A stretch of 64,000 nt of DNA from Oscillospiraceae bacterium (GTDB lineage Bacteria; Bacillota; Clostridia; Oscillospirales; CAG-272): assembly GCA_015064685.1 (NCBI GenBank), contig SVRT01000005.1, positions 62,001 to 126,000 on the forward strand, read 5' to 3'. Numbering within the stretch: position 1 is the stretch's first letter; every line of letters begins with the position of its first letter. A model generated the notes under the pieces. It ran no database searches, was not told the DNA's origin, and saw only the letters and a program-made list of their open reading frames with translations. Both the position numbers and the translations under genes were made by a program. Of the stretch, positions 47,746 through 57,046 are shown in pieces.

Positions 47746-49537
47746 TTGTCGCTACCTCCTCTTTTTCGCTTGATTTATGCTCCTCGTCGAGCTTCTGAAG
47801 GTCTACCATGCTCTTATACTCAGGGCAGGTGGAGAGAAGTGTCGCGTGGTCGCCAACGGCAACGATGCGTCCGTTGTCGATGAAGATTATCTTATCCATA
47901 TCCTCGATCGTGCTTATTCTGTGCGCGATGAGAATAGTTGTCTTGCCTGCGCGCTCCTTTGCAAGGTTTTCAAGGATGACCTTCTCGGTCTTTACGTCTA
48001 CCGCTGAGACAGAGTCGTCAAGGATAAGTATTGGCGCGTTTTTCATAAGCGCACGGGCGATGGAGATACGCTGCTTCTGACCGCCCGATACGGTTACTCC
48101 GCGCTCTCCGAGCACGCTTCCGTACTGAAGCGGGAAGTCGACGATGTTATCGTGCACGTCTGCCATTTTTGCGGCATGCTCTACGTCGCTGTGCTCTCCG
48201 CCGTCGGTTGCGAATCTGATATTGTTCTCGATCGTATCGGAGAAGAGGAAGTTGTCCTGTGGCACGTATGCTGCCGCAGCACGGACGCTCTTGATCGGGA
48301 TCCTGTTTACGTCGCGTCCGTCTATAAACAGTGTTCCGTCGGGAACGTTATAGGTTCGGAGAATAAGGTCTACCACGGTAGTCTTACCAGAGCCCGTACG
48401 GCCGATAAGACCGACCCTCTCTCCTGCGTTTATCTTAAAGGACACGTTTGAAAGCACCTCCACGTCACCGTCGGGATATGTGAAGGTAAGATCCTTGAAC
48501 TCGATGTCTCCGCGAATGGACTCGATACTTTCCACGTTCTTATCGTAGACGTCGGGCTCTGCGTCGAGAAGCTCGCTGATACGGTTGAGCGAGGCCTTAC
48601 CCTGCGCGTGCATGCCGATAAGCTCACTTACCGCCATAACCGGCCAGATGACGGAGTTGAAATAGCCAACGAACTCAAGGAGCATTCCTGCGTCGAAGGT
48701 CTTATTGTATACAAGAAATCCGCCGTATCCGATAATTATACAGATGACCGACTCGATAAAGAGCGTGAGCGACACGTGGAGAAGCACAGAAAGCTTGGTG
48801 TAGTCCACGTTCGTGTCCTCGTTTATCTTGGAGAGCTTCTTGAATTCGAGAAGCTCCTTCGTCTCCTTAACGAATGCCTTAACGACTGCGATTCCCGCAA
48901 AGGTCTCCTGTGAGAAGTCCGATAGAGAAGAGAATGCCGCCTGTCTTTTGTCCCATTTTACAGTCATATATTTACCGACGATGAGCGATGCCGCAAGCAA
49001 AAACACCATCGGTATCATACACAGAAGGGTGAGAAGGGGATTCATCTTCGCCATCTTGATAATGGCGAGAATTCCGAGGAGTACCGCATCGAAGAACATC
49101 ATGATTCCCCATCCGAAGCATTCCTGGACCGTGTCGAGGTCGTTTGTGAAATAAGACATCATATTTCCGACCTTATTGACCTGATAGTACTGCTGGGAGA
49201 GGTCCTTTGCTCTGTCGAACATCTTGCTACGTAGTGCGGTCTCAAGCTTTACGCCCGCACCGAAGAAGCAGATACGCCAAAGAAAACGGCCTATGATCAA
49301 GCCGACTATGACGAAGAGCATAGGACGGCAGACCCTGTCGAGCAGGAAGGTCATATTGAATACGTAGTCAACGCCGTCGACGTTGACGACACCGTTGTCT
49401 ATTCCGTTGATTATCATTCTGTAAAGCTCGGGAATAACGAGCTGCATATAGTCTACCAGTAATAGCGCAAGGACACCGAGGAGAAGCATTGGAGAATAGC
49501 GCAGATAGTACTTATTGATGTGTTTTCCGAATATCAA
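47738..49537 (-). CDS. ABC exporter, fused permease/ATPase, subunit 1
   Basis: GRTGSGKTTVVDLIL, VSGGQKQRISIARAL, LILDDSVSAVD; overlaps the partner gene. Confidence 0.95.
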   Translation of the reverse strand: MIFGKHINKYYLRYSPMLLLGVLALLLVDYMQLVIPELYRMIINGIDNGVVNVDGVDYVFNMTFLLDRVCRPMLFVIVGLIIGRFLWRICFFGAGVKLETALRSKMFDRAKDLSQQYYQVNKVGNMMSYFTNDLDTVQECFGWGIMMFFDAVLLGILAIIKMAKMNPLLTLLCMIPMVFLLAASLIVGKYMTVKWDKRQAAFSSLSDFSQETFAGIAVVKAFVKETKELLEFKKLSKINEDTNVDYTKLSVLLHVSLTLFIESVICIIIGYGGFLVYNKTFDAGMLLEFVGYFNSVIWPVMAVSELIGMHAQGKASLNRISELLDAEPDVYDKNVESIESIRGDIEFKDLTFTYPDGDVEVLSNVSFKINAGERVGLIGRTGSGKTTVVDLILRTYNVPDGTLFIDGRDVNRIPIKSVRAAAAYVPQDNFLFSDTIENNIRFATDGGEHSDVEHAAKMADVHDNIVDFPLQYGSVLGERGVTVSGGQKQRISIARALMKNAPILILDDSVSAVDVKTEKVILENLAKERAGKTTILIAHRISTIEDMDKIIFIDNGRIVAVGDHATLLSTCPEYKSMVDLQKLDEEHKSSEKEEVATNV

Positions 49538-49664
49538 AAAATCACCTCCGCGAATAAAACGTTATACAAAGCACATTTTATCACAGTCAGCGAAAAATGT
49601 CAATAGAAATAAACTAACATTTTAATTTAATATACTATAGCAAATCACGAAAAGGTATAAATAC

Positions 49665-49698
49665 AGCCTCCGAGGCAAAAAGTCCTCGGAGGCATTGA
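49665..49698 (-). terminator. Terminator hairpin
   Basis: GCCTCCGAGGCAAAAAGTCCTCGGAGGC. Confidence 0.7.
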
Positions 49699-49723
49699 TC
49701 TGCCGAAAAAACGACGCGTTATT

Positions 49724-52700
49724 TTAATGTTTTTCAAAGGCAATTTTGAGCTCGTCTGCTATTTTTTGCATTTCGCCCCCGTCGACCTTGCAGACCTGTC
49801 TGTTGTAGGTGAGCAAGCCGTTTGTTTCGTCCTCTACGTCGCTGACCTGCGTATATACGGTGGCACAGAGGCCTCTGTCTATTGCAGGTATTATCTCGGC
49901 GCGGTAGAGGGATGAGAAGGCTTTCATAAAGTCCTCTTGCGTTTTACAGGTGCTGTATCCGTAGGTCTTATCGAGGTTGAAGGAGTGTCCGTCTATCTTG
50001 CAGGAATATCCGCCGAACTCGGAGAGGACGCAGGGACGGGAGGGATCGCTTGAAAGATTTTTATCGGTCACGGGCTTGAAATAGATGTGATCGCTCGTTA
50101 CGTCGCTTTCCTTTTCCACAAACCAGCCCGAGGTCGCATCGTATATGCGAGTGGGATCGTATGCTTTGAGCTCTTTATAGATCCTGTCGGCATCGTACTG
50201 TCCCCAGCCCTCGTTAAATATCGTGTAGTAGATCACGGAGGGGTGGTTATAAAGCAGATCGATCGTTTTGCGCGAGTCGTTTTCAAAATGCTCTCGGCGG
50301 CACTCTGTAGCTTTATGTGTGATGCCGCGCTTTTTTCCGACGGTGGGCAGGGCGGTGTCTATAAGAAAGCTGTAATCTCCCGAGTTGACCATATCCTGGA
50401 ATACGAGCATGCCGTATTTGTCGCAGTAATAGTAGAATAGCTCATGCTCGATCTTGATGTGCTTGCGGAGCATATTGAAGCCGAGCGCCTTCATCTTCTT
50501 TATGTCGTAGAGAAGTCCGTCGGGCGAGGCGGGAGTGTAAATTCCGTCGGGGTAGTAGCCCTGGTCGAGAAGTCCGTGGCAGAATATCGGCTCGCCGTTG
50601 AGGGCGATATAGCTTTTGCCGTTTTTCTCACATATGCCGACAGTACGTAGCGCGAAATACGAGCTTATTTTGTCGCATCCGTCGGTGATAGTGAAATAAT
50701 AGAGATAGGGGTCATCGGGAGTCCAATTGCGCACCGCTTTGGGGGTTACGGTGACCGAATTACCCGAAAACTCATATTTTTCGGTGTTCTCACCGTCAAA
50801 AAGCGTGATGGCTTTTTCGTTTTTTCCACCCTCGACTTCTATCTTGACGCTATCGAGAGATGGGGTGATTTTGAGAGATCTGAAATATTCCTCGGGTACA
50901 CCCTCAAGCCAGACCTGCTTCCAGAGTCCGCTTATGGGAGTGTACCACATTCCTCCGCGGTCGCGTCTCTGTTTACCCCACGCGAGAGTGTGGTCAAGCG
51001 AGTCCTCGATCTCGACGACAAGGGAATTTTCGCCGCTCACAAGGGCGTCGGTAACATCAAAGGAGAAGGGGAGGTATCCGCCCACGTGTTCGCCGATAAA
51101 TTTTTCGTTTAAGCTCACGCGCGCGATCTGATCCGCCGCGCCAAAGTGAAGGATGATGCGATCGTTGTTCACGTTTTCGGGGATCGAGAAGGTCTTTTTA
51201 TAGATATATTTCTCGCCGTTCTTTAGCTGGCGCTCTATTCCCGAAATTCTTGACTCGGGGGGATAGGGAACAGTGATCGTTCCCAGCGCCTCTATGCCTT
51301 TCTTACTCTTTACCGAGAGAGCCCACTCGCCCGAGAGTGACAGATAAGAATCACGCTTCATCTGCGGACGGGGATAGCAGTCCCAGGTCGTCTCTTGCGT
51401 TTCCTTTGCTTCAAAGGGTGTAGTGAGGGAGACGGTGCGGGGCTTTTTCGTGTTTATATAGATCATCAGAATTGCCGAGAGGATGATTATCGGAATCAGC
51501 GCGGCGAGGAAGATGTTTGCGTTAGGCAAAAAGGATTCCGTACCGTCGCCGTTCTTTATCGTTTCCGCATTTGCGAGGACGAGCGTGCCGATATAGGGTC
51601 CTATTACTCCGGGGACGAGCACCTGGGAGAAGATTCGCACTCCCTGGAGCATTCCTGCCTTGCCGTGCGGAGTCAGGTCACGTATTTTTGCGCCGAAGAC
51701 CGCCATTCCCGAGAGATATCCGCACATCATAAGGAGAGAACCGATAAATACGAGAGCGGTGTTCTTGAAGAGGTATAGGACTATATATCCCGCGATAAGC
51801 CAGGCAAGTGAGAATGCGCCCGATCTGCCAAAGCCCTTTTTATCGTAGACCTTGCCCCAGAGAGCGGTTACGACGGCGGCAATGATGACCGCGGGAGCCA
51901 TGATAAAGACGTAGCTGCCGCCAAGTCCCAGGCTCTTATCGTAATAGATTATGAGGTAGGGCATAAATATCTGGATCGAGATATTGAAGATTATAAAGAG
52001 CGCGAGGTATACGTAAAACTCGGGATTTGCCTTAACTGTTGAGGGACGGAAGCCGTAGATGACGTTTTTGAAATATCCTGTTTCACTCTTTACGGTCTTG
52101 GTGTCTTCGACGATAAAGAAGCCGATAACACCGATTGCGATCACAGCGACTCCGATTATCGTGAAGATGAGAGGCCAGCGGGTGTATTTGTCCATTCCGT
52201 CGAGGGGAATAAATCCACCGAATACCACGAGGATGGCGACAAGGGGCATCATTGCGTTGATACCCTCTGCGCTTCCGCGATTTGTCTCGTCGGTCGAGTC
52301 GGTAAGCCACGCGTTGAACGCCGCATCGTTTGCCGATGAGCCGAAAAAGGTCATAAGGCAGTCGAGCATTATGGTGAACGTGACCATGACCGCCGTAATA
52401 TTAGTTGTGAGAGCGGTGACGGGGTCTATTCTGTTTGTGCAGAGCAGGGCAAAGCCTATGATGGAAATACCCCACAGAACGTATCCGCCCGAAATAAATA
52501 TTTTTCTTTTGCCCACTCTGTCAGAAAGTGCACCGATGAGGATGGTTGTGACAGTGGCGGTCACCGCGCTTGCCGCGACCATCGCGGAAATATCGGCGGG
52601 AGAGGCGTTGAACATCTCGTAAATAAATACGTTGAGGTACATATTCTCGATGACCCACGCGACCTGACCCATAAGTCCAAAAAGGACGAGCGCCGCCCAG

Positions 52701-52732
52701 AATTTCTTGGAAAGAGGTGTTTTTTGTTTCAT
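49724..52732 (-). CDS. MFS transporter fused to a glycoside hydrolase family 2 protein (1002 aa)
   Basis: N-terminal ~430 aa multi-TM MFS (LIGALSDRVGKRKIFI); C-terminal GH2 (YPRPQMKRDSYLSLSGEW, GMWYTPISGLWKQVWLE, YTIFNEGWGQ, CVLSEFGG) in one open frame. Confidence 0.9.
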   Translation of the reverse strand: MKQKTPLSKKFWAALVLFGLMGQVAWVIENMYLNVFIYEMFNASPADISAMVAASAVTATVTTILIGALSDRVGKRKIFISGGYVLWGISIIGFALLCTNRIDPVTALTTNITAVMVTFTIMLDCLMTFFGSSANDAAFNAWLTDSTDETNRGSAEGINAMMPLVAILVVFGGFIPLDGMDKYTRWPLIFTIIGVAVIAIGVIGFFIVEDTKTVKSETGYFKNVIYGFRPSTVKANPEFYVYLALFIIFNISIQIFMPYLIIYYDKSLGLGGSYVFIMAPAVIIAAVVTALWGKVYDKKGFGRSGAFSLAWLIAGYIVLYLFKNTALVFIGSLLMMCGYLSGMAVFGAKIRDLTPHGKAGMLQGVRIFSQVLVPGVIGPYIGTLVLANAETIKNGDGTESFLPNANIFLAALIPIIILSAILMIYINTKKPRTVSLTTPFEAKETQETTWDCYPRPQMKRDSYLSLSGEWALSVKSKKGIEALGTITVPYPPESRISGIERQLKNGEKYIYKKTFSIPENVNNDRIILHFGAADQIARVSLNEKFIGEHVGGYLPFSFDVTDALVSGENSLVVEIEDSLDHTLAWGKQRRDRGGMWYTPISGLWKQVWLEGVPEEYFRSLKITPSLDSVKIEVEGGKNEKAITLFDGENTEKYEFSGNSVTVTPKAVRNWTPDDPYLYYFTITDGCDKISSYFALRTVGICEKNGKSYIALNGEPIFCHGLLDQGYYPDGIYTPASPDGLLYDIKKMKALGFNMLRKHIKIEHELFYYYCDKYGMLVFQDMVNSGDYSFLIDTALPTVGKKRGITHKATECRREHFENDSRKTIDLLYNHPSVIYYTIFNEGWGQYDADRIYKELKAYDPTRIYDATSGWFVEKESDVTSDHIYFKPVTDKNLSSDPSRPCVLSEFGGYSCKIDGHSFNLDKTYGYSTCKTQEDFMKAFSSLYRAEIIPAIDRGLCATVYTQVSDVEDETNGLLTYNRQVCKVDGGEMQKIADELKIAFEKH

Positions 52733-52800
52733 AAAATCATCTCCGTTTGAGTTTTATACTCTATTTTATCACATTACTGAAATAAAGTCAATGGTGGGGG

Positions 52801-53624
52801 GAGTCGCTTTCTTGTCGTTATTCCAAGAAAGTCTAGGAAAGAGGGGATTATGTTACTTTCCTGCCAACAGCAGCAGGAAAGTAACCAAAGGAGTGCCGCA
52901 TAAGAGGGGAGAGTGTCTCAAAATCCGTTTTTAGAACGACTAAAAGAAAAGAACGACTGATAGTAAAACGGATTTTTTACAATCTCTCCCCTCTTATGGA
53001 ACACCCCTCTCTCGCCTCCGCAAGCGGAGGCGTTTGGCGGAGTACGTCTTTGTAATGTTATTGGTTGAAATGGTTGATATCATTCTTGATGGTGTCGCAC
53101 AGGGATGCGGACAAACAGGCTTCGCGTTGGGACGATTTCTTATCTTCCTTTGTGAGGGGTTCGAAGGGGTTCTCACAACTTAGTCGTCCGCGGATATCTT
53201 TGTGCGACGAAAAGGCAAATATGTTGCGAAGCGAATCTTACTTTAAAACTTAAAAAAACAAAAAGATTTTTACTTTGACAGTTGCACAAAGAGTTCAGAG
53301 CGAAGCCTGTATGTCCGCGTCTCCTTGGTCCATCGTTTAGATCAATTTCACTTATTATTATAGAAAAACAATTTAAAGTATGCCTCACCAACGCTCGCCG
53401 CAGGCGAGCAGAGGAGAGAGGGATCCTTAAGGGGGAGAGGATTGCAAAAAACTCGGCAGAGACTATGTGTTTTAATCATTAACCGTTCCGCCGAGTTTTG
53501 AAGCACCTTTCCCCCTTGAGCGGCGCTTCTTTGGTTCGTTTCTTGCCGACGGGGGCAAGAAATGAACATCTCCTCGCGTTCCTTTGGTTACTTTCCTGCT
53601 GCCGGTGGTAGGAAAGCGACGTCC
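52801..53624. repeat. Large nested foldback (imperfect palindromic) non-coding element
   Basis: Matching inverted blocks symmetric about ~53.21 kb: GTCGCTTTC/GAAAGCGAC, GCAGCAGGAAAGTAACCAAAGGA/TCCTTTGGTTACTTTCCTGCTGC, hairpins 52901-52996 and 53429-53518, GATGCGGACAAACAGGCTTCGC/GCGAAGCCTGTATGTCCGCGTC. Confidence 0.85.
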
Positions 53625-53642
53625 TCCGCTACTATCCCGAGC

Positions 53643-53674
53643 AAAAAAGTCCCGCCGAGTGGCGGGACTTTTGT
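53643..53674 (-). terminator. Terminator hairpin
   Basis: AAAAAAGTCCCGCCGAGTGGCGGGACTTTT. Confidence 0.85.
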
Positions 53675-53690
53675 AAGGTCATTTTAATAA

Positions 53691-55496
53691 TTATTCTCCG
53701 TAGACGTCCTTGGGAAGTGCGTATTTTTCCATATAGTTTTTGTAGTTTGCCTTATATTCCTCGCCGTCCTCCTTGACTCCGTGGAGATAATTATGGATAT
53801 CAAGTGTTTCGTGACGGGACATCTCGATTAAGCATCCCGCGATATTCGAGCAGTGGTCGGAAACTCTTTCAAGGTTCGTAAGGATATCCGAAAGGATAAA
53901 TCCAAGCTCGATAGAGCACAGGCTCTTCTGAAGTCTTATGGTGTGGCGAAGCTTGATCTGATCACGCAGGTAATCAACCACCTGCTCAAGAGGCTCAACG
54001 AGTGCAGCGCTGTCATAGTCGCTATTCATAAAGGATCTGAGAGTGATCTCAAGCGTTTCGTCTACCGCGCCGCGGAGCATCTTAAGCTCTGCGTTTGCGT
54101 AAGGCGAGAAGGAGATGTTCTTGTCTCTTATTTCCTCGGCTGACTCAACGACGTTGACCGAGTGGTCGGATATCCTCTCGAAGTCTCCGATCATATGGAG
54201 GAGCTTTGTCGCATCCACGCTGTCACGCTCGGAGAGGCTTCTTGCCGAGAGCTTGACGAGATACGAGCCGAGCACGTCCTCGTATATATCGACCTTGTCC
54301 TCCTCGTCACGAATCTGCTGCGCGACCTTGGGATCGTAATTTTCAAACAGCGTAAGGGATTTGCGGAGAGATCCGATAGAGAGCTCTGCCATACGGCAAG
54401 TAACTCGTCTTGCGTTCTCAAGTGCTACCGAAGGAGTCTCAAGGAGACGTTCATCGAGCATTGCGGTGTATTCGTCGCCCTTCTTATCATCGCCGCGGAT
54501 GATGAGGTTAGCGAGCTTTTCAAGGAGCTTGGAGAAGGGCCACATGAGCGCAACTGCCAAAAGCTTGAATACCGTATGCGTAATGGCTATGCCGAACATA
54601 TCGATAGTCGTATTGTTCGCAAGATTGAAAATATCAATGACTCCCGCGATCTGGAGGATCCAGCCAACAAGATAGTACATACAGAGCCAGAAAACAACGC
54701 TGATCACGTTGAAGAGAAGATGGACGACTGCCGTTCTCTTACCGTTCTTATTCGCGCTGATAGAAGAGATCATTGCGGTAACGCAGGTACCGATGTTCTG
54801 TCCGAGAACGATCGGAATAGCTGTTCCGAACGATATCGCGCCGGTTACGGAGAGCGCCTGCAGAATACCGATCGACGCAGAGGATGACTGCACTATTGCG
54901 GTAAGTATCATACCTGCGAGGACACCGAGAATGGGATTTGTAAATAATGTAAGGATCTGTGTGAAATTGGGGTCGTTTTTAAGCCCTCCCACGGCGTCGG
55001 ACATAAGTGACATACCGACCATAAGGACTGCAAATCCCATAAGGATGGAGCCTGCGTCCTTCTGTCTGTCCTTCTTGGCAAACATAATAAAGACGATACC
55101 GACAAGTGCGAGAATGGGCATCCAGGCGTCCGGCTTTAAGTAATTGAGCCATTCGGTAGCTTCTGCGCCGCCCTCGATTCCATTAAGAGCCGTAAGCCAG
55201 GCGGTGACCGCGGTTCCTACGTTTGCGCCCATGATTACGCTGATAGCCTGGGAGAGAAGCATAGTTCCGGAGGTGACGAAGCCTACCACCATGACCGTCG
55301 TTGCCGACGATGACTGGATTATCGCGGTAACACCGAGACCGAGCAGGAAGCCCTTGAGCTTACTTGAGGTCAGGTTGCCGAGGATAGTCTTAAGCTTTCT
55401 GCCTGCGCTCTTTTTGAGTCCCGTTCCCATAACGTCCATACCGTAAAGGAAGAGGGCAAGACCGCATACCAAGGATAAGATTTCAAATATTCCCAT
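53691..55496 (-). CDS. Na/Pi cotransporter family protein with C-terminal PhoU-like domain
   Basis: ALFLYGMDVMGTGLKKSAGRKLK, VTAIIQSSSATTVMVVGFV, AIVQSSSASIGILQ. Confidence 0.95.
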   Translation of the reverse strand: MGIFEILSLVCGLALFLYGMDVMGTGLKKSAGRKLKTILGNLTSSKLKGFLLGLGVTAIIQSSSATTVMVVGFVTSGTMLLSQAISVIMGANVGTAVTAWLTALNGIEGGAEATEWLNYLKPDAWMPILALVGIVFIMFAKKDRQKDAGSILMGFAVLMVGMSLMSDAVGGLKNDPNFTQILTLFTNPILGVLAGMILTAIVQSSSASIGILQALSVTGAISFGTAIPIVLGQNIGTCVTAMISSISANKNGKRTAVVHLLFNVISVVFWLCMYYLVGWILQIAGVIDIFNLANNTTIDMFGIAITHTVFKLLAVALMWPFSKLLEKLANLIIRGDDKKGDEYTAMLDERLLETPSVALENARRVTCRMAELSIGSLRKSLTLFENYDPKVAQQIRDEEDKVDIYEDVLGSYLVKLSARSLSERDSVDATKLLHMIGDFERISDHSVNVVESAEEIRDKNISFSPYANAELKMLRGAVDETLEITLRSFMNSDYDSAALVEPLEQVVDYLRDQIKLRHTIRLQKSLCSIELGFILSDILTNLERVSDHCSNIAGCLIEMSRHETLDIHNYLHGVKEDGEEYKANYKNYMEKYALPKDVYGE

Positions 55497-55706
55497 TTTT
55501 TTACCTTTCTGCCGTGCTTACAGCTAACAAATGAAGAGATTACTTGATGTTTATTCTTGTGAATGCTTGCAAGTCAAAACATTCACACACAAAAACATTC
55601 TATTAAAAAAATGTAAATTCAATATATAGCATTTGTAAATTTATGTTAAATATTGGCGTGGATACAAAGAAAAGGGACTGAAGTCTCAGTCCCTTTTGTA
55701 AGGCAG

Positions 55707-56873
55707 TTATGCCTTATTTGCTTCTTTATTTTTTTTGTTTTTTTCCTTCTTTTCAAAGACGTCAGGAGGAAGAACTCCCTTTACGACTATGATAAATGCA
55801 GCTACTACGACAACGAGCACAGCGGCAATCAAAGCATAGGTTATCACCGCTTTTATAAGGCCTGATCCACCGATCTTGACTACATCACCGAACGTGCTGA
55901 TAAGCGTGCATTTAGGATCGTTTACTCCTGTAAGCCTTTCAATATTGTCCTCGACAAAATACGGAACGCGTTCCTTGAGCTTTTCAACGATCATTTCTGC
56001 TGTTTCTCTATCCTTTGGAACGTTTACCGTAATAACAAGGAAAGCCGCATTCTGGTTGCCTTCACTCTCGGCAACCGTTCCCGCGCTAACACCCTCGACA
56101 AGCTTTGCGTATTCGTATGACACAGAATCGTTGATAATGTGTACGAGATTCTTCACGTCATTTTTCTGTCTCCATGAAGCCAGAACTTTTTCAGCCGCCT
56201 CCTGTGCTAAATACCTCTTGTCTATAACGTCATTCTTTGCCTTTACCAGCGCATCGGCGTTACTTGCCTTTTCAGTCTTTTTATCGAGATATTCAGGGGT
56301 AAATGCTTCAAGGGCATCTCTTGCTTCTTCAAGCTTTTTTTCGTAATACTGGATCGTTGCGGCATGGTTTTCGCCCTTTGCTATTTCGTCTTGCGCGCTG
56401 AGATACATATAGAGCTCGTTGTATCTGTTTTCATATTCGTCCAAAAGAGCATTATATGTCGTTTCCTTGACTGTATACTCTGCTGCGAGTACGGAGGTTT
56501 GCTTTGCAAGTACTCTCTTTACCTCGACTGCGTCATTATACTCGTTTATTGCCTTAAGCGCGGCGTCATAATCTTCGGGGTCGCACTCTGCTTTTGGAGG
56601 AAGTCCGTTCTCGTCGAGGAGAAGCTTCTCTGCAAATGAGTCAGAGTTAAGAAGAGGAAGGAGCGCTTGGGTTCCGTCCTTGGTGGTAAGGTAGAAATTT
56701 ACCGTGCCGCCGTAAGACGTCTCGGAAATTGTGAGAAATGCACCTAATGCGCCGCCGATCACTGCCGCGATAAGAGTTGAAATTATCAGTGTTTTCGCCT
56801 TTCCGCGGAACATTTTAACTATTGCAGCAAATGTTATCGGAGACTGCGTGGTCGCTGTGTTGTTTTGATCCAT
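55707..56873 (-). CDS. Wzz/chain-length-determinant-like membrane protein
   Basis: Two terminal TM segments flanking coiled-coil; start at MDQNNTATT. Confidence 0.7.
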   Translation of the reverse strand: MDQNNTATTQSPITFAAIVKMFRGKAKTLIISTLIAAVIGGALGAFLTISETSYGGTVNFYLTTKDGTQALLPLLNSDSFAEKLLLDENGLPPKAECDPEDYDAALKAINEYNDAVEVKRVLAKQTSVLAAEYTVKETTYNALLDEYENRYNELYMYLSAQDEIAKGENHAATIQYYEKKLEEARDALEAFTPEYLDKKTEKASNADALVKAKNDVIDKRYLAQEAAEKVLASWRQKNDVKNLVHIINDSVSYEYAKLVEGVSAGTVAESEGNQNAAFLVITVNVPKDRETAEMIVEKLKERVPYFVEDNIERLTGVNDPKCTLISTFGDVVKIGGSGLIKAVITYALIAAVLVVVVAAFIIVVKGVLPPDVFEKKEKNKKNKEANKA

Positions 56874-57046
56874 TCTGTTAATTCCTTTCGAAAAATTGTT
56901 GTTTCGGCCTGCGGCCGATCTTTTGGAATCTTCTACAACCAATGATAACATAAAAACGGTGAAATGTCAACTGTTTTTATTTTCAAAAGTAAAACAAAAG
57001 GGATATTTGGAACGGTTCCTGTCGAACCGCTCAAAGTATCCCTTTA

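Noticed and set aside
53149-53178. Possible tRNA T-arm (GGGGTTCGAAGGGG)
   Set aside because: No acceptor stem, anticodon arm or CCA context fits a tRNA; it is part of the foldback stem set.
52994-53569. Short ORFs (60-73 aa) in the foldback region
   Set aside because: No RBS, no recognisable domains and they cross the inverted repeats; better explained as non-coding structured sequence.
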